Origin: Solilutibacter pythonis
Lineage (GTDB): Bacteria; Pseudomonadota; Gammaproteobacteria; Xanthomonadales; Xanthomonadaceae
Assembly: GCF_003697345.1 (NCBI RefSeq)
Contig: NZ_RFLY01000001.1
Location: 62,001-126,000, forward strand
DNA length: 64,000 nucleotides
Direction: 5' to 3'
The position numbers were made by a program, and so were the translations under genes. Below, piece by piece: positions 1 to 10,054 of the stretch (its first letter is position 1; each line of letters begins with the position of its first letter). The notes under the pieces are model-generated. The model did no database searches. It had not been told where the DNA came from and worked only from the letters and a program-made list of their open reading frames with translations.

Positions 1-765
1 CGGCAGAAGGCCAACGTCTGGCGGATGAATCTGCTCGGCGCCACCGTGGTGCCGGTGAAATCCGGCTCGGCCACGCTGAAGGACGCGCTGAACGAAGCGA
101 TGCGCGACTGGGTGACGAACGTCGCCGACACTTTCTACATCATCGGTACCGTCGCCGGGCCCGATCCGTATCCGCGGATGGTGCGCGATTTCAACGCGGT
201 GGTCGGGCGCGAGGCGCGCGCGCAGATGCTGGCCGAATACGGCCGCCTGCCGGATGCGGTGACGGCGTGCGTCGGCGGCGGCAGCAATGCCATCGGCCTG
301 TTCCACGCCTTTCTCAACGACCGCGCGGTGCGCATCGTCGGCGCCGAAGCGGCGGGCGAGGGTATCGCTTCCGGCCATCACGCCGCCTCGCTGGCGGCCG
401 GGCGTCCCGGCGTGCTGCACGGCAACCGCACTTACGTGCTGTGCGATGACGAAGGCCAGATCAAGGAAACCCATTCGATCAGCGCCGGCCTGGACTATCC
501 CGGCGTCGGCCCCGAGCACGCCTTCTTGAAGGACACCGGCCGCGCCGAATACCTCGGCGTCACCGACGACGAGGCGCTCGCCGCCTTCCACCGATTGGCG
601 CGCACCGAGGGCATCCTCGCCGCGCTGGAATCCAGCCACGCCATTGCGCAGGCAATCGAGCTGGCGCGGGAAATGCCGAACGACGCCATCGTTCTGTGCA
701 ACCTCTCCGGGCGCGGCGACAAGGACGTGCATACCATCGCCGCGCATGAGGGGATCGAACTATGA
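1..765 (+). CDS. trpB: tryptophan synthase beta subunit (5' end missing)
   Basis: The reading frame is open from the first base, so the N-terminal part, including the PLP-binding lysine, lies left of the window. The visible 254 residues begin with [14 protein letters not shown] and contain the PLP phosphate-binding loop [10 protein letters not shown] and the conserved end NLSGRGDKD, all typical of TrpB. The enzyme condenses indole with serine to tryptophan in the cytoplasmic alpha2-beta2 complex. Its stop overlaps the trpA start by four bases (ATGA), indicating translational coupling. Identity is secure; only the start is unknown. Confidence 0.97.
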   Translation, partial: RQKANVWRMNLLGATVVPVKSGSATLKDALNEAMRDWVTNVADTFYIIGTVAGPDPYPRMVRDFNAVVGREARAQMLAEYGRLPDAVTACVGGGSNAIGLFHAFLNDRAVRIVGAEAAGEGIASGHHAASLAAGRPGVLHGNRTYVLCDDEGQIKETHSISAGLDYPGVGPEHAFLKDTGRAEYLGVTDDEALAAFHRLARTEGILAALESSHAIAQAIELAREMPNDAIVLCNLSGRGDKDVHTIAAHEGIEL

Positions 766-1592
766 ACGCGACGATGAGCCGGCTGCAAACCCGTTTCGCC
801 GAACTTCAAGCGCGCGGCCGCAAGGCGCTCGTGCCGTTCGTGACCGCCGGCGATCCGGCGCTGGAGGCGACGGTGTCGGTGATGCATGCGCTGGTCGAGG
901 CCGGCGCCGACGTCATCGAACTGGGCGTACCGTTCTCCGACCCGATGGCCGATGGCCCGGTGATCCAGCAGGCGTCCGAGCGCGCCATCGCCCGTGGCGC
1001 GGGGCTGGGGCATGCCCTGGCGGCGACGCGTGAATTCCGTCGCCGCGATGCCGATACGCCGGTGGTGTTGATGGGCTATCTGAATCCGGTCGAGATCCGT
1101 GGCGCCGAGGCTTTCGCTCGCGAGGCGGCCGATTGCGGCATTGACGGCGTGCTCCTCGTCGATCTGCCGCCCGAAGAGGCCGGCCCGTTCCGCGCGGCTT
1201 TCGGCGCGGCCGGCATCGCCTTGATCTGGCTGGCTTCGCCGACCACCGAAGCGGCTCGCCTGGCCATGCTGAACGAGATCGCCGAGGGGTATCTCTATTA
1301 CGTCAGCTACGCCGGCGTGACCGGTGCCGACCGCCTCCATGCCGGGGATGCCGGCGCCCGGCTGGCGTCGATTCGCGTCGATTCGCCGGTGCCGGTACTG
1401 GCGGGCTTCGGCATCAAGGATGCCGAAAGCGCCGCCGCGATGGCGAAATCCGCCGACGGTGTGGTGGTCGGCAGCGCGCTGGTCGCGGCACTCGCCGAGG
1501 CGCGCGACCCCGCCGCCGCCGCGCGCCGCGCCGCTGACTTCCTGGCCCCGTTACGTGCGGCACTGGATGGTGGCGAGGCCACGCTGAGCTAA
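762..1592 (+). CDS. trpA: tryptophan synthase alpha subunit
   Basis: A 276-residue TIM-barrel protein of normal family length. It cleaves indole-3-glycerol phosphate to indole and glyceraldehyde-3-phosphate and passes indole to TrpB. FVTAGDP is at about residues 26-32; the catalytic Glu and Asp of the family correspond to E53 and D64 in the stretch [14 protein letters not shown]. The phosphate-binding end [10 protein letters not shown] and the segment [10 protein letters not shown] are present. The ATG at 762 overlaps the trpB stop. A second ATG four codons in (774) is a possible alternative start. Confidence 0.97.
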   Translation: MNATMSRLQTRFAELQARGRKALVPFVTAGDPALEATVSVMHALVEAGADVIELGVPFSDPMADGPVIQQASERAIARGAGLGHALAATREFRRRDADTPVVLMGYLNPVEIRGAEAFAREAADCGIDGVLLVDLPPEEAGPFRAAFGAAGIALIWLASPTTEAARLAMLNEIAEGYLYYVSYAGVTGADRLHAGDAGARLASIRVDSPVPVLAGFGIKDAESAAAMAKSADGVVVGSALVAALAEARDPAAAARRAADFLAPLRAALDGGEATLS

Positions 1593-1627
1593 ACTGGCCC
1601 GCTGACTCAAGGCTGGATCAAGCACGC

Positions 1628-2518
1628 ATGTCCTGGCTCAAGAAACTCACGTCTTCCCGTATCCGAACCGAAGGCGCCGGCGAACGCAAGCGCAACGTGC
1701 CGGAAGGTCTGTGGGAGAAATGCGACCGCTGCGGCGCGGTGCTGTACCGCCCGGAGCTGGAGGCCAATCTCGAAGTCTGCCCGAAGTGTGGCTTCCACAG
1801 GCCCATCCGCGCGCGCGCGCGCCTGGCGGCCTTCCTCGACACCGGCAGCGGCAGGGAGATCGGCGCGAAACTCGGCCCGACCGACGTGCTGAGGTTCAAG
1901 GATCAGAAGAAGTACGCCGAGCGCATCAAGATCGCGCAGAAAAACACCGGCGAGCGCGACGCACTGGTGACGATGGAAGGATTGTTGAAAGGCCGGCCAG
2001 TGGTCGCCAGCGCTTTCGATTTCGCCTTCATGGGCGGCTCGATGGGTTCGGTCGTGGGCGAGCGCTTCACCCTGGGCGCCGAGCGTGCGGCCGAGCTTGG
2101 CGCGCCGTTCGTCAGCTTTTCGGCCAGTGGCGGCGCGCGCATGCAGGAAAGCCTGTTTTCGTTGATGCAGATGGCCAAGACCTCGGCGGCGCTGGGCCGG
2201 CTGCGCGCCCGGGGGCTGCCGTTCTTCTCGGTGATGACCCACCCGACTACCGGCGGCGTGTCGGCCAGCTTCGCCATGCTGGGCGACGTCAATATCGCCG
2301 AGCCGGAGGCGCTGATCGGTTTCGCCGGCCCGCGCGTGATCGAGCAGACCGTGCGCGAGAAGCTGCCGGAAGGCTTCCAGCGCAGCGAATTCCTGCTCGA
2401 ACATGGCGCCATCGACCAGATATGCGACCGCCGCCAACTGCGCGAGCGCATCGCCGATCTCGCCGCACTGCTCATGAAACAGCCGCACCCGCCGGAAGAC
2501 ACGGAACTCGTTGCATGA
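1628..2518 (+). CDS. accD: acetyl-CoA carboxylase carboxyltransferase beta subunit
   Basis: A 296-residue protein carrying the N-terminal zinc ribbon of AccD (C32-x2-C35 and C51-x2-C54), followed by the crotonase-like carboxyltransferase domain with [12 protein letters not shown] and [11 protein letters not shown]. With AccA it transfers carboxyl from biotin-BCCP to acetyl-CoA, the first step of fatty acid synthesis. It lies 35 bp after trpA, as in many proteobacteria, and overlaps the glmM start by four bases (ATGA). The TAAACT at 1590-1595 is a weak candidate for a private -10 element. Confidence 0.97.
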   Translation: MSWLKKLTSSRIRTEGAGERKRNVPEGLWEKCDRCGAVLYRPELEANLEVCPKCGFHRPIRARARLAAFLDTGSGREIGAKLGPTDVLRFKDQKKYAERIKIAQKNTGERDALVTMEGLLKGRPVVASAFDFAFMGGSMGSVVGERFTLGAERAAELGAPFVSFSASGGARMQESLFSLMQMAKTSAALGRLRARGLPFFSVMTHPTTGGVSASFAMLGDVNIAEPEALIGFAGPRVIEQTVREKLPEGFQRSEFLLEHGAIDQICDRRQLRERIADLAALLMKQPHPPEDTELVA

Positions 2519-3864
2519 CTCGTCAATACTTTGGTACCGATGGCATTCGCGGCCGCGTCGGCAGCGCGCCGATCTCCGCCGATTTCGTGCTGCGCCTCGG
2601 TAATGCCTACGGCCACGTCCTGCGCCAGCGCCTCGGCGAGGGATGGCGCAAGCCGATGGTGGTGATCGGCAAGGACACCCGCATCTCCAACTACATGTTC
2701 GAGGCGGCGCTGGAAGCCGGTCTGGTCGCGGCCGGCGTCGACGTGCAACTGATGGGACCGATGCCGACGCCCGCCGTCGCGCATCTCACCCGCTCGCTGC
2801 GCGCCGATGGCGGCATCGTGATCTCGGCCTCGCACAATCCGCACCACGACAACGGCATCAAGTTCTTTTCGGCCGAGGGCGAGAAACTCGACGACGCCGC
2901 CGAACTGGCGATCGAGGCGGCGCTCGAACAGCCGTTTTCCACCGTCTCTTCCGACCAGCTCGGCAGGGCGGTGCGCGTGCGCGACACCGTTGGCCGCTAC
3001 GTCGAGGCTTGCAAGAATTCGGTACCGAAGGGGTTCGATCTCGACGGCATGCACGTCGTCGTCGATTGCGCCAACGGCGCCAATTACCAGCTTGGGCCGC
3101 TGGTGCTGCGCGAACTGGGCGCCCGTGTCGATGCCATTGGCGTGGCGCCGAACGGGCTGAACATCAACGATGGCGTCGGCTCGACCCATCCGGAACGGCT
3201 GGCCGCGGAAGTGCGCGCACTTGGCGCGGCGCTCGGCATCGCCTTCGATGGCGACGGCGACCGCGTGCTGTTCGTCGATGGCGATGGCCATGTCCGCGAC
3301 GGCGACGACCTGCTGTACGTCCTGGCCCGGGACTGGCAGCGCAGCGGGCGGCTGCGTGGGCCGGTGGTCGGCACGCTGATGAGCAACTACGGGCTGGAAA
3401 AAGCGCTCAACGACGCCGGCATCGGCTTCCTGCGGGCAAAGGTGGGCGACCGTTACGTACACCAGATGCTGCTGGAAGAGCAGGGTGTGCTGGGCGGCGA
3501 AGCCTCCGGTCATTTGCTTTGCCTGGACCGCACCAGCACCGGCGACGGCATCATGGCCGCGCTGCAAGTGTTGGAAGTGCTGGGGCGTCGCGGCGTGTCT
3601 CTGGCCGAAGCCTTGAGTGGCATGCGCAAGCTGCCGCAGAAGACCGTCAACGTGCGCTACGAGCCGGGCCGTAAGCCGGCCGAGGCCGACGGCGTGCAAG
3701 CCGCCCTGCGCGAAGCGCAATCCCGTGTGGTGGGGCGCGGCCGTGCCTTCCTGCGGCCCTCGGGCACCGAACCGGTGGTGCGGGTGACGGTGGAGGCCGA
3801 CGACGAAACCCTGATGCGCGAAACGCTGGAAGCACTGGCCGAAGCGGTGCGCGCGGCGGCTTGA
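2515..3864 (+). CDS. glmM: phosphoglucosamine mutase
   Basis: A 449-residue member of the alpha-D-phosphohexomutase family, which converts glucosamine-6-phosphate to glucosamine-1-phosphate on the way to UDP-GlcNAc for peptidoglycan and LPS. N-terminal YFGTDGIRG is diagnostic of GlmM. The catalytic phosphoserine is S106 in SASHNP, the metal loop is D245-x-D247-x-D249-R, and the phosphate-binding loop RPSGTEP begins at R414. The frame stays open upstream of 2515, but the ATG at 2515, overlapping the accD stop, is the family start. Confidence 0.97.
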   Translation: MTRQYFGTDGIRGRVGSAPISADFVLRLGNAYGHVLRQRLGEGWRKPMVVIGKDTRISNYMFEAALEAGLVAAGVDVQLMGPMPTPAVAHLTRSLRADGGIVISASHNPHHDNGIKFFSAEGEKLDDAAELAIEAALEQPFSTVSSDQLGRAVRVRDTVGRYVEACKNSVPKGFDLDGMHVVVDCANGANYQLGPLVLRELGARVDAIGVAPNGLNINDGVGSTHPERLAAEVRALGAALGIAFDGDGDRVLFVDGDGHVRDGDDLLYVLARDWQRSGRLRGPVVGTLMSNYGLEKALNDAGIGFLRAKVGDRYVHQMLLEEQGVLGGEASGHLLCLDRTSTGDGIMAALQVLEVLGRRGVSLAEALSGMRKLPQKTVNVRYEPGRKPAEADGVQAALREAQSRVVGRGRAFLRPSGTEPVVRVTVEADDETLMRETLEALAEAVRAAA

Positions 3865-3907
3865 GTGGCGCGCATGCCGGGCCGTTCGTGGAGGCGGGCT
3901 GCCGGCC

Positions 3908-3913
3908 TACAAT
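3908..3913 (+). promoter_or_regulatory. putative -10 element (TACAAT)
   Basis: TACAAT lies 34 bp upstream of the oxygenase ATG in the short spacer after glmM. It matches the sigma-70 -10 consensus at four of six positions, including the key A2 and T6. No convincing -35 is visible. This is inferred from sequence alone. Confidence 0.4.
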
Positions 3914-3947
3914 AGGCGGCTCGCCCGAACATTTCCGTCGCAACGCC

Positions 3948-4898
3948 ATGAGCCGTATTCCCAGCCTCGACATCCGCCGCTTCAATCAACCGACCAATGC
4001 CGAAGACCGCGCGGCTTTCGTGCGGGAACTTTCCGATACCTATCGGGAGTGGGGCTTTGCCGGCATCCGCGGGCATGGTATCGACAACGCCTTGATCGAT
4101 GCCGCCTATGCCGATTTCATGGCCTTCTTCGCCCTGCCGGACGCGACCAAGCGGAAATACCATCTGCCCGGGCGGGGCGGCGCGCGTGGCTACACGCCGT
4201 TCGGGATCGAGACCGCCAAGGATGCGCAGCATTACGATCTCAAGGAGTTCTGGCATGTCGGGCGGGAAATTCCGCGCGATTCGAAACATGCCGAGGTGAT
4301 GCCGGCCAACGTCTGGCCAGAGGAAGTGCCGGGCTTCCGCGAGCACGGTTACGCGTTGTACCAGGCGCTGGACAGCCTCGGTTCGCAGGTGCTCTCGGCG
4401 TTGGCGGTTTCGCTCGGCTTGCCGGCGGACTGGTTCGCCGACAAGACCGATTCCGGCAACTCGATCCTGCGCCCGATCCACTACCCGCCGATCACCACGC
4501 CCGAGGTTCCCAACGTGCGCGCCGGCGCGCACGAGGACATCAACCTCATCACGCTGCTGGTCGGTGCCAGCGCCGCGGGGCTGGAGGTGCTTTCGCGTAA
4601 GGGCGAATGGGTGCCGTACACCGCCGAGGAAGGCACCATCGTGGTCAACATCGGCGACATGTTGCAACGGCTCACCAACCATGTGTATCCCTCGACCACA
4701 CACCGCGTGGTCAACCCCCCGGGCGAGGAGGCGCGCCAGCCGCGCTATTCCACCCCGTTCTTCCTGCACCCGAACCCGGATTTCCTGATCGACGTGCTGC
4801 CACAATGCGTCAGCGCGGACAATCCCAGCCGGTATCCTCAGCCGATCACCGCGCACGGCTATCTGCTGGAGCGCCTGCGCGAGATCAAGTTGGCTTGA
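3948..4898 (+). CDS. 2-oxoglutarate/Fe(II)-dependent oxygenase, isopenicillin-N-synthase-like family
   Basis: A 316-residue protein with the N-terminal non-haem dioxygenase domain (roughly residues 1-110) and the C-terminal double-stranded beta-helix Fe(II)/2OG domain. The iron ligands are visible as the HED triplet in AGAHEDINL and the distal His in STTHRVVNP; the 2OG-binding Arg/Ser pair is in PRYSTPFF. The start at 3948 begins MSRIPSLDIRRF; the frame continues upstream to 3861 but that extension has no family resemblance. The substrate cannot be read from sequence. Bacterial relatives are often annotated as IPNS-like oxygenases, and beta-lactam synthesis is not implied because no partner genes are present. 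Confidence 0.85.
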   Translation: MSRIPSLDIRRFNQPTNAEDRAAFVRELSDTYREWGFAGIRGHGIDNALIDAAYADFMAFFALPDATKRKYHLPGRGGARGYTPFGIETAKDAQHYDLKEFWHVGREIPRDSKHAEVMPANVWPEEVPGFREHGYALYQALDSLGSQVLSALAVSLGLPADWFADKTDSGNSILRPIHYPPITTPEVPNVRAGAHEDINLITLLVGASAAGLEVLSRKGEWVPYTAEEGTIVVNIGDMLQRLTNHVYPSTTHRVVNPPGEEARQPRYSTPFFLHPNPDFLIDVLPQCVSADNPSRYPQPITAHGYLLERLREIKLA

Positions 4899-4935
4899 GC
4901 GCCAGCGCCGCCCCGACACTTAACTAGGACATGAC

Positions 4936-5697
4936 ATGCGCAAAAAAATCGCTGCCGGCAACTGGAAATTGAATGGTGACCGCGCTTTCGCGCACGAACT
5001 GGTCGGCGCGCTCCAGGCGCCGGTCGCCGGGCAGGGCGTCGAGGTGTTGCTGTTCCCGCCGGTGGCCTATCTGGCCGAACTGGTCGCCAGGCACGATGGC
5101 GCCGGCATCGGTTTCGGCGCGCAGGATGTCAGCGCGCACGACAAGGGCGCCTACACCGGGGAGATATCGGCGGCGATGCTGAAGGACATCGGCGCGACTC
5201 ACGTACTGGTCGGCCATTCCGAGCGTCGTCAATATCACGGCGAGCGCAGCGAAATCGTCGCGAAGAAGTTCGCGGCGGCGAAGGCGGCGGGCATCGTGCC
5301 GGTACTGTGCGTCGGCGAGACGCTGGAAGAGCGCGAGGCCGGCAGGACCGAGGCATGTATCGCCGAGCAACTCGACGCGGTGTTCGCGGAGCTGGGCGAT
5401 GCCGCGCTGGCCGGCGCCATCGTCGCTTACGAACCGGTCTGGGCGATCGGTACCGGCAAGACCGCCACGCCGAAGCAGGCCGAGGCCGTGCATGCCTTCA
5501 TCCGTGGCGAAGCGGCGCGCCGTGATGCTAAAATCGCCGGCTCGCTACCGATCCTCTATGGCGGCAGCGTCAAGGCCGACAACGCCGCCCAGCTGTTCGC
5601 GCAGCCGGATGTCGATGGCGGGCTGGTCGGCGGAGCCTCCCTGGTTGCCGCCGAATTCAACGGCATCACCGCGGCCGCGGTGGCCTCACGGAATTGA
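4936..5697 (+). CDS. tpiA: triosephosphate isomerase
   Basis: A 253-residue TIM barrel of standard length that interconverts dihydroxyacetone phosphate and glyceraldehyde-3-phosphate. Family signatures are the substrate-binding GNWKLN near the N-terminus, the catalytic histidine in VGHSERR, the catalytic glutamate in YEPVWAIGTG with the mobile loop after it, and the phosphate-binding YGGSVK. A short AGGA at 4926-4929 precedes the ATG. secG starts two bases after the stop, the common tpiA-secG pairing. Confidence 0.97.
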   Translation: MRKKIAAGNWKLNGDRAFAHELVGALQAPVAGQGVEVLLFPPVAYLAELVARHDGAGIGFGAQDVSAHDKGAYTGEISAAMLKDIGATHVLVGHSERRQYHGERSEIVAKKFAAAKAAGIVPVLCVGETLEEREAGRTEACIAEQLDAVFAELGDAALAGAIVAYEPVWAIGTGKTATPKQAEAVHAFIRGEAARRDAKIAGSLPILYGGSVKADNAAQLFAQPDVDGGLVGGASLVAAEFNGITAAAVASRN

Positions 5698-5699
5698 TC

Positions 5700-6128
5700 A
5701 TGCTGCTCTGGGTTATCAACATTTTCTACGTGCTGGTCGCGATCGCCATGATCGCGCTCATCCTCATGCAACGCGGCGCGGGGGCCGCGGCCGGCTCCGG
5801 TTTCGGTGGCGGCGCTTCGGCCACCGTATTCGGTGCGCAGGGCTCGGCCAACTTCCTTTCCAAATCCACCAAGTGGCTGGCGGTGGCTTTCTTCGGCATG
5901 ACACTCGGCATGGCCTGGATGCATATGCAGAATGCCCGGGGCACGCAGCAGCGCCAGAGCGATCTCGGTGTGATGGGGCAGACGGCGCCGGCCGCGCCCG
6001 GACAGAATCCGTCGCCCGCGGCACCGGCGATCCCGAGCGCGCCTTCGGTGCCGGCGGCACCCGCGCAGCAGGCGGCGCCGGCGGAAAATACGCGGGATGC
6101 GGCGAAGGATTCGCCGCAAAAACCATAA
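5700..6128 (+). CDS. secG: preprotein translocase subunit SecG
   Basis: A 142-residue membrane protein with the two SecG transmembrane helices (about residues 1-22 and 53-72) around the conserved loop with LMQRGAGAAAGSGFGGG and SANFLSKST. It assists SecYEG protein export. The C-terminus is a long Ala/Pro/Gln-rich tail of about 70 residues, longer than in E. coli SecG, which gives a total above the usual 75-110. I chose ATG 5700; a TTG at 5694 would overlap the tpiA stop. It is followed by tRNA-Leu and nuo. Confidence 0.93.
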   Translation: MLLWVINIFYVLVAIAMIALILMQRGAGAAAGSGFGGGASATVFGAQGSANFLSKSTKWLAVAFFGMTLGMAWMHMQNARGTQQRQSDLGVMGQTAPAAPGQNPSPAAPAIPSAPSVPAAPAQQAAPAENTRDAAKDSPQKP

Positions 6129-6135
6129 ATCGGAT

Positions 6136-6141
6136 TACAAT
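6136..6141 (+). promoter_or_regulatory. putative -10 element for tRNA-Leu (TACAAT)
   Basis: TACAAT sits eight bases after the secG stop and 40 bp before the tRNA. No good -35 hexamer lies 16-18 bp upstream, so this is a tentative call. It would place the transcript start near 6148 with a short 5' leader before tRNA-Leu. Confidence 0.4.
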
Positions 6142-6180
6142 ACTCGCTTCCCGACGCATAGTGAATGCGGAAGGAAACTT

Positions 6181-6265
6181 GCCCAGGTGGCGGAATTGGT
6201 AGACGCACTACCTTGAGGTGGTAGCGGCTTAGGTCGTAGGGGTTCGAGTCCCCTCTTGGGCACCA
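6181..6265 (+). tRNA. tRNA-Leu (anticodon GAG)
   Basis: An 85-nt class II tRNA with CCA encoded at 6263-6265. The acceptor stem pairs 6181-6187 (GCCCAGG) with 6255-6261. The D-arm carries GGTAGACGCA, the long variable arm follows the anticodon stem, and the T-arm contains GGTTCGAGTCCC. The anticodon loop TTGAGGT has GAG at 6215-6217, reading CUC/CUU leucine codons. It lies between secG and nuoA, an order known from xanthomonads. Confidence 0.97.
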
Positions 6266-6275
6266 TTTTTCACGT

Positions 6276-6300
6276 ATCCGGGGCCTCCTGAGGCCCGGAT
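6276..6300 (+). other. hairpin between tRNA-Leu and nuoA
   Basis: Bases 6276-6282 (ATCCGGG) pair with 6294-6300 (CCCGGAT), extended by two more GC pairs after a one-base bulge, with a six-base loop. The only T run (6266-6270) lies before the stem, not after it, so this is not a standard terminator in the + direction. It could help process the tRNA away from the nuo mRNA or stabilise the nuoA 5' end. Confidence 0.4.
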
Positions 6301-6351
6301 GCACAATAGCCACGCCGCGTCCCTCGCGCGGCCTAGCCGACGAGAACGCAC

Positions 6352-6698
6352 GTGCTGGCCGAATATCTGCCGACCCTGCTGTTTTTGATCGTTGCCACGG
6401 GTATCGGCATCGCGCTGATCGTGATTGGCAACCTGGTGGGGCCGAAAAAGCCCAGCGCCGAGAAGCTCTCCCCTTACGAGTGCGGCTTCCTCCCGTTCGA
6501 GGACGCGCGCATGCAGTTTGACGTGCGCTATTACCTGATCGCTATCCAGTTCATCATTTTCGATCTGGAAATCATCTTCATCGTGCCGTGGACGCAGGTC
6601 TTCATGGAGATCGGCGCGCGCAGTCTGGTGACGATGGGCCTGTTCGTCGGGATGCTTTTCCTCGGCTTCGTCTATGTCTGGAAGCGGGGAGCGCTCGA

Positions 6699-6708
<10 letters not shown>
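6352..6708 (+). CDS. nuoA: NADH-quinone oxidoreductase subunit A
   Basis: A 118-residue inner-membrane protein with three predicted helices and the conserved loop [19 protein letters not shown] between the first and second, which in complex I lines the quinone-site region with NuoH and NuoD. It is first of 14 nuo genes. The start is GTG at 6352; the family N-terminus [10 protein letters not shown] fits. Its 3' end overlaps nuoB by ten bases. Confidence 0.96.
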
Positions 6709-7280
<572 letters not shown>

Positions 7281-7291
7281 GTGCGAGAGGC

Positions 7292-8059
7292 ATGAACCAG
7301 AACGCAGCGAACTTCGCCGATGAATTGCGTGCCCGTTTCCCGGGGTGCCGGGTGTCCGTGGCCGAGCCGCGCGGCGAGGTGACGATGGACGCGCCTTCGG
7401 GCGAATGGCTTGGCGTGGCGCGCGCGCTCCGTGACGAATTCGGCTTCGAGCAGTGCATCGATCTCAGCGGTATCGATTACCTAGGCTACGGGGCCGACGA
7501 GTGGGATACCGATGTTTCCTCGCAGGGCTTCAGCCGTGGCGTCGAGGGGCGCGGCCCCGGCCGTTTCAAGTGGGGCGAGGCGATGACCGAACAAGCGCCA
7601 CAGCCGGTGGGCGTGGCGCCGGTCGAGCCGGTCGCCGGCAAGCGCTTCGCCGCCGTCGCCCATTTGCTGTCGGTTTCGCGTAACCGGCGTCTTCGCATTC
7701 GCGAGTTCTGCGCCGACGATTCGTTGCCGGTGGTGGATTCGCTGAGCGGTGTCTGGGCCGGCACCGACTGGTTCGAGCGCGAAGCCTTCGATCTTTTCGG
7801 CATCGTTTTCCGAGGCCACCCCGACTTGCGCCGCATCCTGACCGATTACGGTTTCGTCGGCCATCCCTTCCGCAAGGATTTCCCGTTGATCGGCAATGTC
7901 GAAGTGCGTTACGACGCGGAGAAGGCGCGGGTGGTGTACGAGCCGGTCACTTCGGTCGAGCCGCGTGTCGGCGTCCCACGCGTGGTACGTGATGATGCCC
8001 GCCTCGCCACCGCCGACGGTGAATCGAAAGACCTGAAACCGAACGGAGGCGCCCGATGA
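7292..8059 (+). CDS. nuoC: NADH-quinone oxidoreductase subunit C
   Basis: A 255-residue subunit of the complex I Q-module. The family signature [19 protein letters not shown] and the end motif HPFRKDFPL are present. Compared with short NuoC proteins there is an insertion of about 50 residues between SGIDYLGYG (near residue 65) and [10 protein letters not shown], rich in Gly, Pro and charged residues. The C-terminus also carries a tail beyond the core. The last four bases overlap the nuoD start (ATGA). NuoC and NuoD are separate here, unlike the E. coli fusion. Confidence 0.96.
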   Translation: MNQNAANFADELRARFPGCRVSVAEPRGEVTMDAPSGEWLGVARALRDEFGFEQCIDLSGIDYLGYGADEWDTDVSSQGFSRGVEGRGPGRFKWGEAMTEQAPQPVGVAPVEPVAGKRFAAVAHLLSVSRNRRLRIREFCADDSLPVVDSLSGVWAGTDWFEREAFDLFGIVFRGHPDLRRILTDYGFVGHPFRKDFPLIGNVEVRYDAEKARVVYEPVTSVEPRVGVPRVVRDDARLATADGESKDLKPNGGAR

Positions 8060-9375
8060 GCGCGCCCAGCCCGCAAAACATGCCCGCCTCCAGCGGCCTG
8101 GCCAGCAACGCGGCCGAAGCGCGTCAGGAAATCCGCAACTACACGTTGAACTTCGGCCCGCAGCATCCGGCCGCGCACGGCGTGCTGCGCCTGATTCTGG
8201 AAATGGACGGCGAAACCGTGATGCGCGCCGATCCGCATGTCGGCCTCCTGCATCGCGGTACCGAAAAGCTGGCCGAATCCAAGCCGTTCAACCAGTCGAT
8301 CGGTTACATGGATCGTCTCGATTACGTCTCGATGATGTGCAACGAGCACGCCTACGTGCGCGCCATCGAGACGCTGCTCGGCGTGGAAGCGCCCGAGCGC
8401 GCGCAGTGGATCCGCACGATGTTCGACGAGATCACGCGCATCCTCAACCATCTAATGTGGGTGGGCTCGAACGCGCTCGATCTGGGCGCGATGGCGGTGT
8501 TCCTCTACGCCTTCCGCGAGCGCGAGGAACTGATGGACGTGTACGAGGCGGTCTCCGGCGCGCGCATGCACGCGGCCTATTACCGGCCGGGCGGTGTCTA
8601 TCGCGACCTGCCGGAGCAGATGCCGCGCTACAAGGAATCCAAGTGGAAGAAGGGCGAGAAGCTCAAGCGCTTCAACGAATGGCGCGAAGGCTCGATGCTC
8701 GACTATCTGGAAGCCTTCACGAAAGACTTCCCCCGGCGCGTCGATGAATACGAAACGCTGCTCACCGACAATCGCATCTGGAAGCAGCGCACCGTCGGCA
8801 TCGGCGTGGTGACGCCGGAGCAGGCTTACGCTTGGGGCATGACCGGCCCGATGCTGCGCGGCAGCGGCATCGCCTGGGATCTGCGCAAGAAGCAGCCTTA
8901 CGCCAGGTACGCGGAAGTCGATTTCGATATCCCAGTCGGCGTCAACGGCGACTGCTATGACCGCTATCTGGTGCGTATCGCCGAGATGCGCGAGTCTAAC
9001 CGCATCATCGGCCAGTGCGTGAAGTGGCTGAAAGCCAACCCCGGCCCGGTGATGCTGGACAACAAGAAAGTGTCACCGCCCTCGCGTGAAGCGATGAAGG
9101 ACGACATGGAAGCGCTCATCCACCACTTCAAGCTGTTCTCGGAAGGTTATTCCGTGCCCGCCGGCGAAACCTACGCCGCGGTGGAAGCGCCGAAGGGCGA
9201 ATTCGGCTGCTGGCTGGTTTCGGATGGCGCCAACAAACCGTTCCGCTGCAAGCTGCGCGCGCCGGGCTTCGCCCATCTTTCGTCGATGGACGCCATCGTC
9301 AAGGGCCACATGCTGGCCGACGTGGTGGCGATGATCGGCACTTACGACATCGTGTTCGGGGAGATAGATCGATGA
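8056..9375 (+). CDS. nuoD: NADH-quinone oxidoreductase subunit D
   Basis: A 439-residue 49-kDa-type subunit that forms the quinone pocket with NuoB. The conserved [14 protein letters not shown] lies at about residues 31-44, with the quinone-binding His in that motif, and further signatures are [14 protein letters not shown] and the C-terminal [13 protein letters not shown]. The start overlaps nuoC. After the stop, the usual tight nuo spacing is broken by a 149-bp spacer before nuoE. Confidence 0.97.
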   Translation: MSAPSPQNMPASSGLASNAAEARQEIRNYTLNFGPQHPAAHGVLRLILEMDGETVMRADPHVGLLHRGTEKLAESKPFNQSIGYMDRLDYVSMMCNEHAYVRAIETLLGVEAPERAQWIRTMFDEITRILNHLMWVGSNALDLGAMAVFLYAFREREELMDVYEAVSGARMHAAYYRPGGVYRDLPEQMPRYKESKWKKGEKLKRFNEWREGSMLDYLEAFTKDFPRRVDEYETLLTDNRIWKQRTVGIGVVTPEQAYAWGMTGPMLRGSGIAWDLRKKQPYARYAEVDFDIPVGVNGDCYDRYLVRIAEMRESNRIIGQCVKWLKANPGPVMLDNKKVSPPSREAMKDDMEALIHHFKLFSEGYSVPAGETYAAVEAPKGEFGCWLVSDGANKPFRCKLRAPGFAHLSSMDAIVKGHMLADVVAMIGTYDIVFGEIDR

Positions 9376-9381
9376 GGAGCA

Positions 9382-9505
9382 GGGATCAGGGGCCAGAGAC
9401 CGCAGGCTGGAGAAAAGCCGGCAACGGGTTTGATCTACGCGGGTGCAACCGCGTGCTCTGGCAATCGGCTCGATCTGTCCCGTTTTTCAGTTCTTCCCTG
9501 ACCCC
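9382..9505. repeat. putative inverted-repeat intergenic element between nuoD and nuoE
   Basis: The 149-bp spacer is bracketed by near-perfect 10-bp inverted repeats: GGGATCAGGG at 9382-9391 and CCCTGACCCC at 9496-9505 (reverse complement GGGGTCAGGG, nine of ten identical). Next to them, GGCC...GAGACC recurs in direct orientation at 9391-9401 and 9507-9519. The interior includes an AAAAGCCGG stretch and no reading frame of note. I infer a short non-coding mobile or REP-like element. Similar GGGTCAGGG-type spacers are, to my recollection, scattered in xanthomonad genomes, but no second copy was found by eye in this window. Confidence 0.5.
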
Positions 9506-9524
9506 CGGCCTCTGAGACCCATCA

Positions 9525-10052
9525 ATGAAAGCCACCGGCAATTTCGAAAACGCGCGCAACGTCGACCCGATGGCGGTGCTGTCGGATGAGACGCGTGCGC
9601 ACATCGACCACTGGCTGAGCAAGTTCCCGCCGGACAGGAAGCGCTCGGCGGTGTTGCAGGGCCTGCACGCCGCGCAGGAGCAGAACGGCGGCTGGCTTTC
9701 CGACGAGATCATCGCGGCGGTGGCCAAGTACCTGGGCTTGCCGCCCGTGTGGGCCTACGAGGTGGCGACCTTCTACTCGATGTTCGAGACCGAGAAGGTG
9801 GGCCGCAACAACGTGGCTTTCTGTACCAACATCAGCTGCTGGTTGAATGGCGCGGAAAAACTGGTCGAGCACGCCGAAAAGAAACTCGGCTGCAAGCTCG
9901 GCGAGTCCACCGCCGACGGGCGCGTGTACCTGAAGCGCGAGGAAGAATGCGTGGCCGCCTGCTGCGGCGCGCCGGTGGTCGTCATCAACGGCCATTACCA
10001 CGAGAAGCTCGACACCGCGAAGGTGGACGAACTGCTGGACGGGTTGAAGTGA
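9525..10052 (+). CDS. nuoE: NADH-quinone oxidoreductase subunit E
   Basis: A 175-residue thioredoxin-fold subunit holding the [2Fe-2S] cluster N1a. The four ligands are visible as a C-x4-C pair in [11 protein letters not shown] (near residue 103) and a C-x3-C pair in [11 protein letters not shown] (near residue 145). Family motif [13 protein letters not shown] precedes them. It works with NuoF in the NADH-oxidising module. nuoF starts two bases after the stop. Confidence 0.96.
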   Translation: MKATGNFENARNVDPMAVLSDETRAHIDHWLSKFPPDRKRSAVLQGLHAAQEQNGGWLSDEIIAAVAKYLGLPPVWAYEVATFYSMFETEKVGRNNVAFCTNISCWLNGAEKLVEHAEKKLGCKLGESTADGRVYLKREEECVAACCGAPVVVINGHYHEKLDTAKVDELLDGLK

Positions 10053-10054
10053 CG

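Noticed and set aside
3948-4898. Possible beta-lactam biosynthesis gene (isopenicillin N synthase)
   Set aside because: Only the broad oxygenase family is supported; no ACV synthetase or other partner gene is present.
5726-6313. Minus-strand open frame containing CPRGDSNPYDLSRYH
   Set aside because: This is the antisense translation of tRNA-Leu plus the antisense of secG, another known artefact.
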